Assembly (NCBI RefSeq): GCF_902712855.1
Contig: NZ_LR743507.1
Span: 1,784,001-1,848,000 of the forward strand
Direction of reading: 5' to 3'
Length of the DNA: 64,000 nucleotides
From: Variovorax paradoxus
GTDB taxonomy: Bacteria; Pseudomonadota; Gammaproteobacteria; Burkholderiales; Burkholderiaceae_C
Part shown: positions 9,641 through 18,405 of the stretch, in pieces
Position numbering within the stretch: the first letter of the stretch is position 1
How the letters are laid out: the number at the start of each line of letters is the position of its first letter
The notes under the pieces: model-generated
Databases searched by the model: none
The model's input: the letters and a program-made list of their open reading frames with translations, nothing else
Told to the model about the DNA's origin: nothing
Program-made: the position numbers and the translations under genes

Positions 9641-9930
9641 AACACCGAGGAACCGGCTTTGCCGGGCCTCCGGTGTTGCCCCCGGCAGGGGGAAGGCGAA
9701 GCGACACGAAGTGCGCGCAGCCTGGGGGCGAGTTCAGGAACACCGAGGAACCGGCTTTGCCGGGCCTCCGGTGTTGCCCCCGGCAGGGGGAAGGCGAAGC
9801 GACACGAAGTGCGCGCAGCCTGGGGGCGAGCTCAGGAACACCGAGGAACCGGCTCTGCCGGGCCTCCGGTGTTGCCCCCGGTAGGGGGAAGGAGTAGCGA
9901 CACGAAGTGCGCGCAGCCTGGGGGCGAGCC
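9641..9930 (-). repeat. Three tandem 98-bp copies of the oriented intergenic repeat
   Basis: AACACCGAGGAACCGGC recurs at 9641, 9739 and 9837, an exact period of 98. Units one and two are almost identical; unit three differs at a few positions (for example GCTCTGCC for GCTTTGCC). Read on the minus strand, each unit is the same element as at 1361-1450, again pointing along transcription. The array begins 4 bases after the cphA stop codon. Confidence 0.93.
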
Positions 9931-9933
9931 CTT

Positions 9934-12501
9934 CTACCCCGCCGCGATGCGCTGCGCGAGGTGAGCGAGCGCTTCCTCGACCTGGTCGACCAGGATCAGC
10001 GAGAGGTCGCCCGGCTGCAGGCGCGCCAGTGCCGTGTCGATGGCCACGAACTCGCCGCGGATCTCGTCGATGTAGCGCGTGCGCGCCGCACCCTGCAGGC
10101 CCTGGCGCAGCAGCGCCATCACTTCGCCGTCGGCGCGGCCGCGCTGGGCTGCGTCCTGGTAGAGGATCACGTCGTCGAAGGCCTGGCCGAGGATGGCGGT
10201 CTGGTCGCGGATGTCGGAGTCGCGCCGGTCGCCCGCGCCGCTGATGACCACCGAGCGCTTGCGTGCCGGCATGGTGTCCACGGCCGACACCAGCGCCTTC
10301 ATGGCATCGGTGTTGTGGCCGTAGTCGGCGATCACGGTGGCACCGCGGTAGTCCATGACGTTGAAGCGGCCCGGCACGCCGGCCGCGTCGTTCATGAAGC
10401 TGGCGAGGCCGCTGCGGATGGTGTCCCAGTCGAGGCCCACGGCCCATGCCGCGGCCACCGAGGCCATCACGTTGTCGACCTGGAAGCCGATGGCGCCGCC
10501 GCGCGTGATGGGCACGTCGCGCAGCGCGATGCGTTCGCGCCAGGAGCCTTCGGCGGCCACCAGCGTGTCCTGGTCGACGTACACGGTGCGCTTGCCCTGC
10601 GCGCGGTGCGTGGCCATGACCGGGTGCATGCGGTCGGCGGTGAAGAAGATCACGTGGCCGGGGCAACCCGCGGCCATGGCGGCAACATTCGGGTCGGCGG
10701 CGTTGAGCACGGCGTAGCCGTCGGCGGACACGTTGCGCACGATCACGCGCTTCAGCACGGCGAGGTCTTCCACCGTCGTGATGTAGTTCAGTCCCAGGTG
10801 GTCGCCGCTGCCGATATTGGTGACCACGGCCACCTGGCAGCGGTCGAAGCCGAGGCCTTCGCGCAGGATGCCGCCGCGCGCCACTTCGAACACGGCGGCG
10901 TCGACGTCGGGGTGCATCAGCACGTTGCGCGCGCTCTTCGGGCCGCTGCAGTCGCCGCTGTCGGTCTGGCGGCCGTCGACGTACACGCCGTCGGTGTTGG
11001 TCATGCCGGTGCGCAGGCCGCTCGATGCGAGCAGGTGGTTGATGAGGCGCGCGGTGGTGGTCTTGCCGTTGGTGCCGGTGACCGCGACCACCGGGATGCG
11101 GCCGTCGTCGCCGTGCGCGAACAGGGTGTCCATCACCGCCTCGCCGACCGCACGGCCGCGGCCGAACGAGGGCGAGATGTGCATGCGCAGGCCGGGCGCG
11201 GCGTTCACTTCGACCACGCCGCCGTGCTGCTCCTCGAGCGGACGCAGCACGTTCTCGCACACCATGTCGACGCCGCAGATGTGCAGGCCGACCATCTGCG
11301 CCGCGTCCACCGCGCGCGCCGCCACTTCGGGGTGCACGGTGTCGGTCACGTCGGTGGCGGTGCCGCCGGTCGACAGGTTCGCGTTGTTGCGCAGCACCAC
11401 GCGCTGGCCCAGCGCAGGCACGCTGTCGGGCGTGAGGCCCTGCGATTCGAGCCGGCCGATGGCGATGTCGTCCAGGCGGATCTTGGTGAGCGAAGTGGCA
11501 TGGCCCTCGCCGCGGCGCGGGTCGAGGTTCACGGTGTCGACCAGCTGGCGCACGGTGAGGCTGCCGTCGCCGATCACCTGCGGCGGATCGCGGCGCGCGG
11601 CGGCCACCAGGCGGTCGCCCACCACCAGCAGGCGGAAGTCGAAGCCGGGCAGGAATTTCTCGACCATCACCTCGCCGTACGCGGCGGCCGACGCGTGGGC
11701 CGCGAACAGCTCCTCGCGCGTGTTGATGTTCACGGTGACGCCCTTGCCTTGGTTGCCGTCCTGCGGTTTCACGACCACGGGCAGGCCGATCTCGTTGGCG
11801 GCGGCCCAGCCGTCCTCGGCGTCGGTCACGGGGCGGCCCAGCGGCACCGGCACGCCGGCGGCATTGAGCAGCTGCTTGGTGAGTTCCTTGTCCTGCGCGA
11901 TCGACTCGGCCACGCCGCTGGTGCTGTCGACTTCGGCCGCCTGGATGCGCCGCTGCTTCGATCCCCAGCCGAACTGCACCAGGCTGCCGCGCGTGAGGCG
12001 GCGGTACGGAATGCCGCGCGCCACGGCCGCATCGACGATGGAGCCGGTGCTCGGGCCCAGGCGCTCGGATTCGTCGAGGTCCCGCAGTTCGGTGATGGCG
12101 GCTTCGGCATCGAAGGGGGTGTCGGCGTGTGCGGCGGCGATGAGCTCGTCGGCCAGTTCGAGGGCGCGCCGGCCCACGGCCTCCTCGCTGTACTGGAACA
12201 CGACCTGGTAGACGCCCTCTTCCAGGGTGGCAGAGGTGTGGCCGAAGTTGACGGCGCAGCCGGCCTGGGCCTGCAGCGCGACGGCGGCGTTCTCGAGCAC
12301 GTGCGCCAGCGCCAGCGGCTGGCCGAGCACCATCGGGTGCAGTTCGCCGATGGTCGGGAAGCGCGCGCGAAGGCGGTCTTCGAAACCTTCGAGCTTGCTG
12401 ACGGCGTTCTCGTCGCCCTGGCAGGCGACCACGGCCTCGATGGCGGTGTGGCGGCTCCAGAGGTTGGGGCCGCGAAGGGCTCGGGTGCGGGTGACTTTCA
12501 T
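9934..12501 (-). CDS. cphA: Cyanophycin synthetase
   Basis: Polymerises aspartate and arginine into the storage polymer cyanophycin (multi-L-arginyl-poly-L-aspartate) with two ATP per unit. It has 855 residues in the known order: an N-terminal domain (1-160), an ATP-grasp domain for aspartate addition (about 200-470, with VVVKPQDGNQGKGV near 245), and a Mur-ligase-like domain for arginine addition. The last has an intact P-loop GTNGKTTT at 476-483, ARGGILREGLGFDRC, and the C-terminal lobe (GRFNVMDYRGATVIADYGHN). All catalytic parts look complete. It is the second gene of a minus-strand pair, 41 bases after the degenerate synthetase. No cyanophycinase is present in the window. Confidence 0.96.
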   Translation of the reverse strand: MKVTRTRALRGPNLWSRHTAIEAVVACQGDENAVSKLEGFEDRLRARFPTIGELHPMVLGQPLALAHVLENAAVALQAQAGCAVNFGHTSATLEEGVYQVVFQYSEEAVGRRALELADELIAAAHADTPFDAEAAITELRDLDESERLGPSTGSIVDAAVARGIPYRRLTRGSLVQFGWGSKQRRIQAAEVDSTSGVAESIAQDKELTKQLLNAAGVPVPLGRPVTDAEDGWAAANEIGLPVVVKPQDGNQGKGVTVNINTREELFAAHASAAAYGEVMVEKFLPGFDFRLLVVGDRLVAAARRDPPQVIGDGSLTVRQLVDTVNLDPRRGEGHATSLTKIRLDDIAIGRLESQGLTPDSVPALGQRVVLRNNANLSTGGTATDVTDTVHPEVAARAVDAAQMVGLHICGVDMVCENVLRPLEEQHGGVVEVNAAPGLRMHISPSFGRGRAVGEAVMDTLFAHGDDGRIPVVAVTGTNGKTTTARLINHLLASSGLRTGMTNTDGVYVDGRQTDSGDCSGPKSARNVLMHPDVDAAVFEVARGGILREGLGFDRCQVAVVTNIGSGDHLGLNYITTVEDLAVLKRVIVRNVSADGYAVLNAADPNVAAMAAGCPGHVIFFTADRMHPVMATHRAQGKRTVYVDQDTLVAAEGSWRERIALRDVPITRGGAIGFQVDNVMASVAAAWAVGLDWDTIRSGLASFMNDAAGVPGRFNVMDYRGATVIADYGHNTDAMKALVSAVDTMPARKRSVVISGAGDRRDSDIRDQTAILGQAFDDVILYQDAAQRGRADGEVMALLRQGLQGAARTRYIDEIRGEFVAIDTALARLQPGDLSLILVDQVEEALAHLAQRIAAG

Positions 12502-12542
12502 GGGCGGCGTGCGGCTGCGTGCGTGCGGACTGGCGAGGCGGT

Positions 12543-14780
12543 TCAGGCCAGCTGGGGTTGAAGGGGCTGCGTTTGCGACAGCTGCAGCGAGGCGAGGGCT
12601 GCGTGCAGGTCGGCTTCAAAGGCTTCGACGCCGGCACCGATCAGGTTCAGCGGAATGCCCATGGCCCAGGCGGCGGCCACGGCGGCCAGCAGGCTCTCGA
12701 GGCTCACGCCGGCATGGGTGGCGCGCCACACGGTCAGGCGGCCCAGGCCGGGCAGGAACGATTCGCTGCTGCCGTTGGCCAGCACCACGCGGTCCTGGCG
12801 CACGAGCACGGCCTTGCCGCCGGCGGACTGGTGCGCGGTGAGCGCGGGTGCCTGCGGGTCGGCCGCATACACGATGACGGCACCGTCGCACAGCGGCGCG
12901 AGGCCGGCCACGCGCGCGTCGGCGGCGTTCAGCACGGCGGTGCCTTCGGACAGCACCACGTCGACCTGCGTGCGCAGCACCTTGACCATCTGGTCGCTCT
13001 CGGTGATGTCGTAGTCGCCCAGCGCCTCGAAACCGTCGAGGTCGGTGACGATGCCGACTTCGCAGCGGTCGTAGGGCAGGCCGTCGCGCAGGATGGTCTC
13101 GGCGCCGTTCTCGATCACCACGGCCTGCACGGCACGGTTGACCAGCAGGCGGTGGCCGGCGTCCCAGTTGGCGCTGTCGCGCGCGTCGACGCGGCGGCGT
13201 TCCAGGAACAGGCCGTCGCGGCAGGCCAGGCCGGTGTGGCGCCCGCCCAGGTTGATGAGCCAGGCCACGAGGCGCGCCAGCACGGCGGTGTCGCGCGAGC
13301 CGGCCACGCCCACCACGGGAATGCGGCCGGGCGCGTCGTTCGGGAACAGGTGGTCGCAGATGGCGCGGCCCACCGGGCGCGGCGAACCGACAGCCGGCTT
13401 CAGGTGCATCAGCAGGCCGGGGCCGGCGTTGACTTCGACGATGGCGCCGCCCTGCGGGCCCAGCGGCTTCGAGATGTCCTGCGCCACGAGGTCGATGCCC
13501 GCGATGTCGAGGCCCACCACGCGCGCGGCCAGCACGGCGGCGTGCGCGACTTCGGGATGGACCTGGTCGGTGCAGTCGTTGGCCATGTTGCCGTTGCGCT
13601 GGATCGTCACCACGCGGCCGGCGGCCGGCACGGCGTTGCCGTCGAGTTCCTGGCGCTTGAGCTCGAGCTGCAGCTTGGCGTCGGTGTCCAGCACGATCAC
13701 GTCGAGCGGAAATTCCTCTTCGGCGCCGCGGCGCGGGTCGCTGTTGAGCTGCTTGTCGATCAGCTCGCGCACCGTGGCCTGGCCGTCGCCGGTCACGGTG
13801 ATGATCTCGCCGCGCGCGGCGGCGACCACCTCGCCGCCCACCACCAGCAGGCGGTGCTCGTGGCCGCGGATGAAGCGCTCGACCATCACGTCGCTGCCTT
13901 CGGGCTCGGCCACCGCGTAGGCCGCCATGACTTCCTCGCGCGTGGTCAGTTCGAGCGACACGCCGCGGCCGTGGTTGGCGTCGGACGGCTTCACGACCAC
14001 CGGCACGCCGATGTCCTCGGCGGCTTCCCAGGCTTCCTCGGCGCTCTCCACCACCTGGCCCTCGGGCACCGGCACGCCGCAGCTCGCGAGCAGCGACTTG
14101 GTGAGTTCCTTGTCGCTGGCGATCGATTCGCCGATGGCGCTGGTGTAGTCGGTCTCGGCGGTCCAGATGCGCTGCTGGTTGGCGCCGTAGCCCAGTTGCA
14201 CGAGGTTGCCGCTGTTCAGGCGCATGTGCGGGATGCCGCGGTCGGTGGCGGCGGCCACGATGGCTGCGGTGCTCGGGCCGAGGTAGCAGTCTTCCACCTT
14301 GGCCTTGACCGCGTCGACGGCCTTCTGCACGTCGGCAGCGGTGAACGGGTCGTTGTTGATCGCGGCCATCAGCAGGCGGTGGCCTTCCGCCAGCGCCACG
14401 CGGGCGACCTGCTCGTCACGCGCGCGGAACACCATGCGGTAGACGCCGTGCTCCGAGGTGCTGCGGGTCTGCCCGAAGCCGGTCGGCATGCCGGCCAGGT
14501 TCAGCAGCTCGATGACGACATGCTCCAGCACGTGGCCCGACCAGGTGCCTTCGGTCAGGCGCTGGATGAACCCGCCGCGCTCGCCCACGCCGCAGTGGTG
14601 CTCGATGAGCGCCGGCAGCAGGCCCGTCAGGCGGTCGGTGAAACCGTCGATCTTGTTGGAGGGGTAGTCTTCCAGTTGACCCAGGTCGAGCCAGACTTCG
14701 AGCACCGGACGGTAGGTCCAGAGATTGGGGCCGCGCAAATAGTTGATGCGCAGCAGTTGGATGTCGTCGAAACGGGTCAT
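12543..14780 (-). CDS. Second cyanophycin synthetase (CphA'-type) with degenerate, shortened Mur-ligase domain
   Basis: 745 residues from MTRFDDIQLL; the frame could start 18 codons earlier, but the chosen ATG aligns with family N-termini. The N-terminal and ATP-grasp parts (to about 480) resemble CphA, with VVVKPSDANHGRGV near 263. At the site aligning with the P-loop of CphA the sequence is GSRDTAVL (494-501) in place of GTNGKTTT, so the catalytic lysine is a threonine. ARGGILREG has become GAETILRDG, and the C-terminal Mur-ligase lobe is missing. The second ATP-dependent step is therefore probably lost, as in cyanobacterial CphA2, which joins beta-Asp-Arg dipeptides. Whether this protein does that, or assists CphA, is inference. 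It precedes cphA in one operon. Confidence 0.9.
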   Translation of the reverse strand: MTRFDDIQLLRINYLRGPNLWTYRPVLEVWLDLGQLEDYPSNKIDGFTDRLTGLLPALIEHHCGVGERGGFIQRLTEGTWSGHVLEHVVIELLNLAGMPTGFGQTRSTSEHGVYRMVFRARDEQVARVALAEGHRLLMAAINNDPFTAADVQKAVDAVKAKVEDCYLGPSTAAIVAAATDRGIPHMRLNSGNLVQLGYGANQQRIWTAETDYTSAIGESIASDKELTKSLLASCGVPVPEGQVVESAEEAWEAAEDIGVPVVVKPSDANHGRGVSLELTTREEVMAAYAVAEPEGSDVMVERFIRGHEHRLLVVGGEVVAAARGEIITVTGDGQATVRELIDKQLNSDPRRGAEEEFPLDVIVLDTDAKLQLELKRQELDGNAVPAAGRVVTIQRNGNMANDCTDQVHPEVAHAAVLAARVVGLDIAGIDLVAQDISKPLGPQGGAIVEVNAGPGLLMHLKPAVGSPRPVGRAICDHLFPNDAPGRIPVVGVAGSRDTAVLARLVAWLINLGGRHTGLACRDGLFLERRRVDARDSANWDAGHRLLVNRAVQAVVIENGAETILRDGLPYDRCEVGIVTDLDGFEALGDYDITESDQMVKVLRTQVDVVLSEGTAVLNAADARVAGLAPLCDGAVIVYAADPQAPALTAHQSAGGKAVLVRQDRVVLANGSSESFLPGLGRLTVWRATHAGVSLESLLAAVAAAWAMGIPLNLIGAGVEAFEADLHAALASLQLSQTQPLQPQLA

Positions 14781-14919
14781 GCAAACGTTCGATGTGCTTT
14801 GGCCGAGCACCGCGGCGCCTTCAAGCGCGCCCATGGCGATCGGTCAGAATCGGCGCCCGACGAAGGGCGCCATGACGCGGTCCATGCGGCCCGCGACGGG
14901 CAAGAGTCAAAGAAACACA

Positions 14920-17205
14920 ATGCAACATCACGATCCTGTCGGCACCCGGGAGGGCGAAACCGAGGCGGCTTCAGCACTGCTGAAAAACCGTCTCGCAGTC
15001 GCGGAAAACGTTCTGGTAACACTGACGGTTGACCTCGACGACCAACTTCGCTTCGCCAGCGGCTTGGTCGCGCTCACTGACCGGAGGCTGATTTCACTGG
15101 CGCCGGGCGGGGAATGGCGTGAGTGGCCACTGACCGATCCGGCGCTGGAACTGCGTCTTTCCGACCATTCGGGCGTCGGAACCCTCGATCTGACGGGGCC
15201 TGCGGGCCAGCTGGGCCGCTGGCGCTACACGCTCGGCGGGCAGGTCGCCGCGTTGCGCCTGCTCAAGTTGTTCGGACAGCGAACGTCCGGTGTCGCCAAG
15301 GAGACTTCGGCCGCCATCGACCCGGCGGATGGCGAAGACGGCGCGATCGACGGCGAAATCCAGACGCCGCCCTCCACCTGGGTGCTGCTGCGCCTGGGCC
15401 GTTTCGCGGGGCCGTACCGCAAGCAGCTGATCCTCGGGTTTGTACTGACCCTGATCTCCACCGCCGCCACGCTGGTGCCGCCGTACCTGACCATCCCGCT
15501 GATGGACGACATCCTGATCCCGTTCCAGAACGGCCAGAAGATCGACACCATGCGCGTCGGCCTGTACCTGGGCGGCCTGCTGATCGCGGCGCTGGTCGGC
15601 TGGGGGCTCGGCTGGGCGCGTACCTACCTGCTGGCGCTGGTGTCCGAGCGCATCGGCGCCGACCTGCGCACCACCACCTACGAGCACCTGCTGACCCTGC
15701 CGCTGGACTATTTCGGCGGCAAGCGCACCGGCGACCTGATGGCGCGCATCGGCTCCGAGACCGACCGCATCAACGTCTTCCTGTCGCTGCACGCGCTCGA
15801 CTTCGCCAACGACGTGCTGATGATCGTCATGACCGCGGTCATCCTGGTCTCCATCAACCCGCTGCTGGCGGTGGTCACGCTGGTGCCGCTGCCGTTCATC
15901 GCGTGGATGATCCACGTGGTGCGCGACCGCCTGCGCACCGGCTTCGAGAAGATCGATCGCGTCTGGTCCGAGGTGACGAACGTGCTGGCCGACACCATTC
16001 CCGGGATCCGCGTGGTCAAGGCCTTCGCGCAGGAGCGCCGCGAAGCCGAGCGCTTCCGCGTGGCCAACGCCTACAACCTGCAGGTCAACGACAAGCTCAA
16101 CCGCACCTGGTCGCTGTTCACGCCGACCGTGTCGCTGCTGACCGAGATCGGCCTGCTCGTGGTCTGGGCCTTCGGCATCTGGCAGGTGGCGCGCGGCAGC
16201 ATCACGGTGGGTGTGCTCACCGCCTTCATCGCCTACATCGGCCGCTTCTACACGCGGCTGGACTCCATGAGCCGCATCGTCTCGGTCACGCAGAAGGCGG
16301 CGGCGGGCGCCAAGCGCATCTTCGACATCCTCGACCACGTGAGCAACGTGCCCGAGCCGTCCAACCCGGTGAAGGTGGAGCGCGTGCAGGGCCGCATCGA
16401 GATGAGCGGGCTGGGATTCCGCTACGGCTCGCGTGCTGTCATCCACGACCTCGACCTGGTCATCGAGCCCGGCGAGATGATCGGCCTGGTGGGCCACAGC
16501 GGCTCGGGCAAGAGCACGCTGGTCAACCTGATCTGCCGCTTCTACGACGTGACCGACGGCGCCATCAAGGTCGACGGCACCGACATCCGCCGCTTCGCCG
16601 TGGCCGACTACCGCCGCCACGTGGGGCTGGTGCTGCAGGAGCCGTTCCTGTTCTTCGGCACCATCGCGCAGAACATCGCCTACGGCAAGCCCGACGCCAC
16701 GCGCGAGGAGATCGTGGCCGCCGCGCGCGCCGCGCATGCGCACGACTTCATCCTGCGGCTGCCCCACGGCTACGACTCGCTGGTGGGCGAGCGCGGGCAG
16801 GGCCTGTCGGGCGGCGAGCGGCAGCGCATCAGCATCGCGCGCGCGCTGCTGATCGATCCGCGCATCCTGATCCTCGACGAGGCCACCTCGGCGGTGGACA
16901 CCGAGACCGAGAAGGAGATCCAGAAGGCGCTGGACAACCTCGTGCAGGGCCGCACCACCATCGCCATCGCGCACCGCCTGTCGACGCTGCGCAAGGCCGA
17001 CCGGCTCGTGGTCATGGACCGCGGCGAAGTGGTCGAGGTCGGGCCGCACGACCAGCTCATGGAGAAGCAGGGCGCCTACTGGCGGCTGTATCAGGCGCAG
17101 CTGCGCCAGGCCGACGACGCGAGCGAAGGCGCGGCCGACGAGCGCGCCGGTGCGCAGGCGCCGTTGCCCATCGTCCACGCAGCCCATCCGGCGGGGGACG
17201 CATGA
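14920..17205 (+). CDS. ABC exporter of the cyanophycin locus with N-terminal extension
   Basis: Half-transporter of 761 residues. Residues 1-150 form an extra soluble region with a bacterial PH-like pattern (SGLVALTDRRLISL near 47-60, then EWPL). Six transmembrane helices of the exporter type lie at about 165-450. The nucleotide-binding domain has Walker A GHSGSGKST at 525-533, LSGGERQRISIARALL, ILILDEATSAVD and H-loop AIAHRLST. From memory, this type is named cyanophycin metabolism-associated ABC transporter because it occurs beside cphA with DUF1854, as here. The gene is divergent from the synthetases with 139 bases between. The start at MQHHDP is chosen because the 59 upstream codons are antisense to the synthetase start region. 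Substrate unknown. Confidence 0.88.
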   Translation: MQHHDPVGTREGETEAASALLKNRLAVAENVLVTLTVDLDDQLRFASGLVALTDRRLISLAPGGEWREWPLTDPALELRLSDHSGVGTLDLTGPAGQLGRWRYTLGGQVAALRLLKLFGQRTSGVAKETSAAIDPADGEDGAIDGEIQTPPSTWVLLRLGRFAGPYRKQLILGFVLTLISTAATLVPPYLTIPLMDDILIPFQNGQKIDTMRVGLYLGGLLIAALVGWGLGWARTYLLALVSERIGADLRTTTYEHLLTLPLDYFGGKRTGDLMARIGSETDRINVFLSLHALDFANDVLMIVMTAVILVSINPLLAVVTLVPLPFIAWMIHVVRDRLRTGFEKIDRVWSEVTNVLADTIPGIRVVKAFAQERREAERFRVANAYNLQVNDKLNRTWSLFTPTVSLLTEIGLLVVWAFGIWQVARGSITVGVLTAFIAYIGRFYTRLDSMSRIVSVTQKAAAGAKRIFDILDHVSNVPEPSNPVKVERVQGRIEMSGLGFRYGSRAVIHDLDLVIEPGEMIGLVGHSGSGKSTLVNLICRFYDVTDGAIKVDGTDIRRFAVADYRRHVGLVLQEPFLFFGTIAQNIAYGKPDATREEIVAAARAAHAHDFILRLPHGYDSLVGERGQGLSGGERQRISIARALLIDPRILILDEATSAVDTETEKEIQKALDNLVQGRTTIAIAHRLSTLRKADRLVVMDRGEVVEVGPHDQLMEKQGAYWRLYQAQLRQADDASEGAADERAGAQAPLPIVHAAHPAGDA

Positions 17206-17217
17206 AAAGCACAAAGC

Positions 17218-17309
17218 TCTCCCCCGGGCTGCGCGCGCTTCGTGTCGCTCCGCCTTCCCCCCGCCGGGGGCAACACCAGTGGCCCTGCAGAGCCGGTTCC
17301 ACGGTGTCC
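17218..17309 (+). repeat. Oriented intergenic repeat, copy in cyanophycin locus
   Basis: Member of the same family: CTTCGTGTCGCTCCGCC, CCCCCCGCCGGGGG, then GCCGGTTCCACGGTGTCC. It fills the gap between the ABC exporter and the DUF1854 gene, pointing along transcription. Its second hairpin has decayed (CCTGCAGAGCCGG). Confidence 0.78.
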
Positions 17310-17326
17310 AGCGAAAGGGCAATTCC

Positions 17327-17821
17327 ATGATCGACATCGACTCCGCGTCAACGACGGCACCATCCTTCGAACTCGCGCGCGACAGCTTCGGCCGCCTCGT
17401 GCTGACCGACGCCCAGGGCGAGCGCCATGCGGGCGTCACGCCCGTGCGCGCCTTTCCGCTGAGCGCGCCCGACCGCGGCGTGTCGCTGGTGGGCAGCGAA
17501 GGCCGCGAGCTGGTCTGGATCGACGACATGGCCGGGCTGCCGGCGCCAGCCATGGCGCTGCTGCAGGAGGAACTCGCGGTGCGCGACTTCGCGCCCACGC
17601 TGCTGCAGCTGCACAAGGTGTCCAGCTTCGGCGTCCCCAGCACCTGGACCGTCAGCACCGACCGCGGCGACACCAGCTTCGTGCTCAAGGCCGAGGAGGA
17701 CATCCGCCGGCTCGAAGGCGGTGCGCTTCTCATCGCGAGCACGCACGGGGTGCAGTTCAGGATTCCCGACGTGAAGGCACTCGATCGCGCGTCGCGCAAG
17801 CTGCTCGAGCGCTTCCTCTAG
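17327..17821 (+). CDS. DUF1854 family protein, cyanophycin-associated
   Basis: 164 residues, soluble, no signal peptide. The family pattern is visible: GVTPVRAFPLSAPDRGVSLV, ELVWIDDM, a central helix LLQEELAVRDFAPTLLQ, then STDRGDTSFVL and a C-terminal LDRASRKLLERFL. DUF1854 has no assigned biochemical activity that I know of. Its regular neighbours are the cyanophycin synthetases and the preceding ABC exporter, and that linkage is reproduced here. The start at MIDIDS is the first ATG after the repeat, with an AAGGG-like site 7 bases upstream; longer versions would be translated from repeat DNA. It could be a partner or regulator of the exporter, but that is only inferred from position. Confidence 0.85.
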   Translation: MIDIDSASTTAPSFELARDSFGRLVLTDAQGERHAGVTPVRAFPLSAPDRGVSLVGSEGRELVWIDDMAGLPAPAMALLQEELAVRDFAPTLLQLHKVSSFGVPSTWTVSTDRGDTSFVLKAEEDIRRLEGGALLIASTHGVQFRIPDVKALDRASRKLLERFL

Positions 17822-17914
17822 GGCGTGTTCACACCATTTCGGGCCGGCCAACCCGAATTCGCGACGCCAGAAGCAGTGTGAGCACGCCCTGGGCAGGAAA
17901 CGCCGCGCCGGCGT

Positions 17915-18334
17915 TCAACGCGAGGCGAACCAGCGCAGCGCCGCCGCGCCCGCGCCCGCCGCCACGCCGCTCACCACCGCGCCCCAGGCGATGTCGATGA
18001 ACGACAGCGCGAGCGGCCAGTTGCGCACCACCGCGAGGTTGGTGAGGTCGTAGGTGGCATAGCAGAAGAGACCGAACAGGCCGCCGAGCAGCGCGGCGCG
18101 CAGCACCCCTTGCTGATCGAGCCCGGGCACGATCGCGAACACCAGCAGTCCGACCGGATACGCCAGGTAGAACACCGCCGCGAAGCCCAGGCGCGGGTTC
18201 GGCGACATCAGGTCGCCCATCGCTTCCTGGTACATGCCCTTGGCCACGACGCCGAGCCAGATCATGTCGATGACCAGCAGCACCACGAAGGTGACGGCCC
18301 ATGCGACGAGGTGTTTGGTGCTCATCCGAGGCAT
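17915..18334 (-). CDS. DUF2177 family membrane protein
   Basis: 139 residues (136 if started at the second Met, MSTKHL) with four predicted transmembrane helices, at about 10-30, 50-68, 78-98 and 110-132. The segments VIDMIWLGVVAKGMYQ and YATYDLTNLAVVRNWPL are the conserved core of DUF2177. No biochemical role is established for the family. The gene is divergent from queC, 71 bases away, and converges on the DUF1854 gene. Confidence 0.85.
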   Translation of the reverse strand: MPRMSTKHLVAWAVTFVVLLVIDMIWLGVVAKGMYQEAMGDLMSPNPRLGFAAVFYLAYPVGLLVFAIVPGLDQQGVLRAALLGGLFGLFCYATYDLTNLAVVRNWPLALSFIDIAWGAVVSGVAAGAGAAALRWFASR

Positions 18335-18405
18335 CGTATCCGCAGCCCCGGCGGCGGCTGCGAAAATCGCGCCTTTGGACTACAGCGGCCGGGCCGCTGA
18401 CCGCT

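Noticed and set aside
9442..9645. 67-codon minus-strand frame upstream of paralogue B
   Set aside because: It starts inside the repeat array and overlaps the ribosome-binding site of a better-supported gene.
9641..9930. CRISPR-like array
   Set aside because: Only three units, with near-identical whole 98-bp periods and no unique spacers; the element also occurs singly elsewhere.
9907..12561. 884-codon plus-strand open frame opposite cphA
   Set aside because: Composition is dominated by His, Val, Ala, Gly and Arg with no recognisable motif, and it is exactly antisense to an intact cyanophycin synthetase.
17822..18405. preQ1 riboswitch ahead of queC
   Set aside because: The gap between the divergent genes is only about 70 bases and I could not find a preQ1-type aptamer pattern in it.
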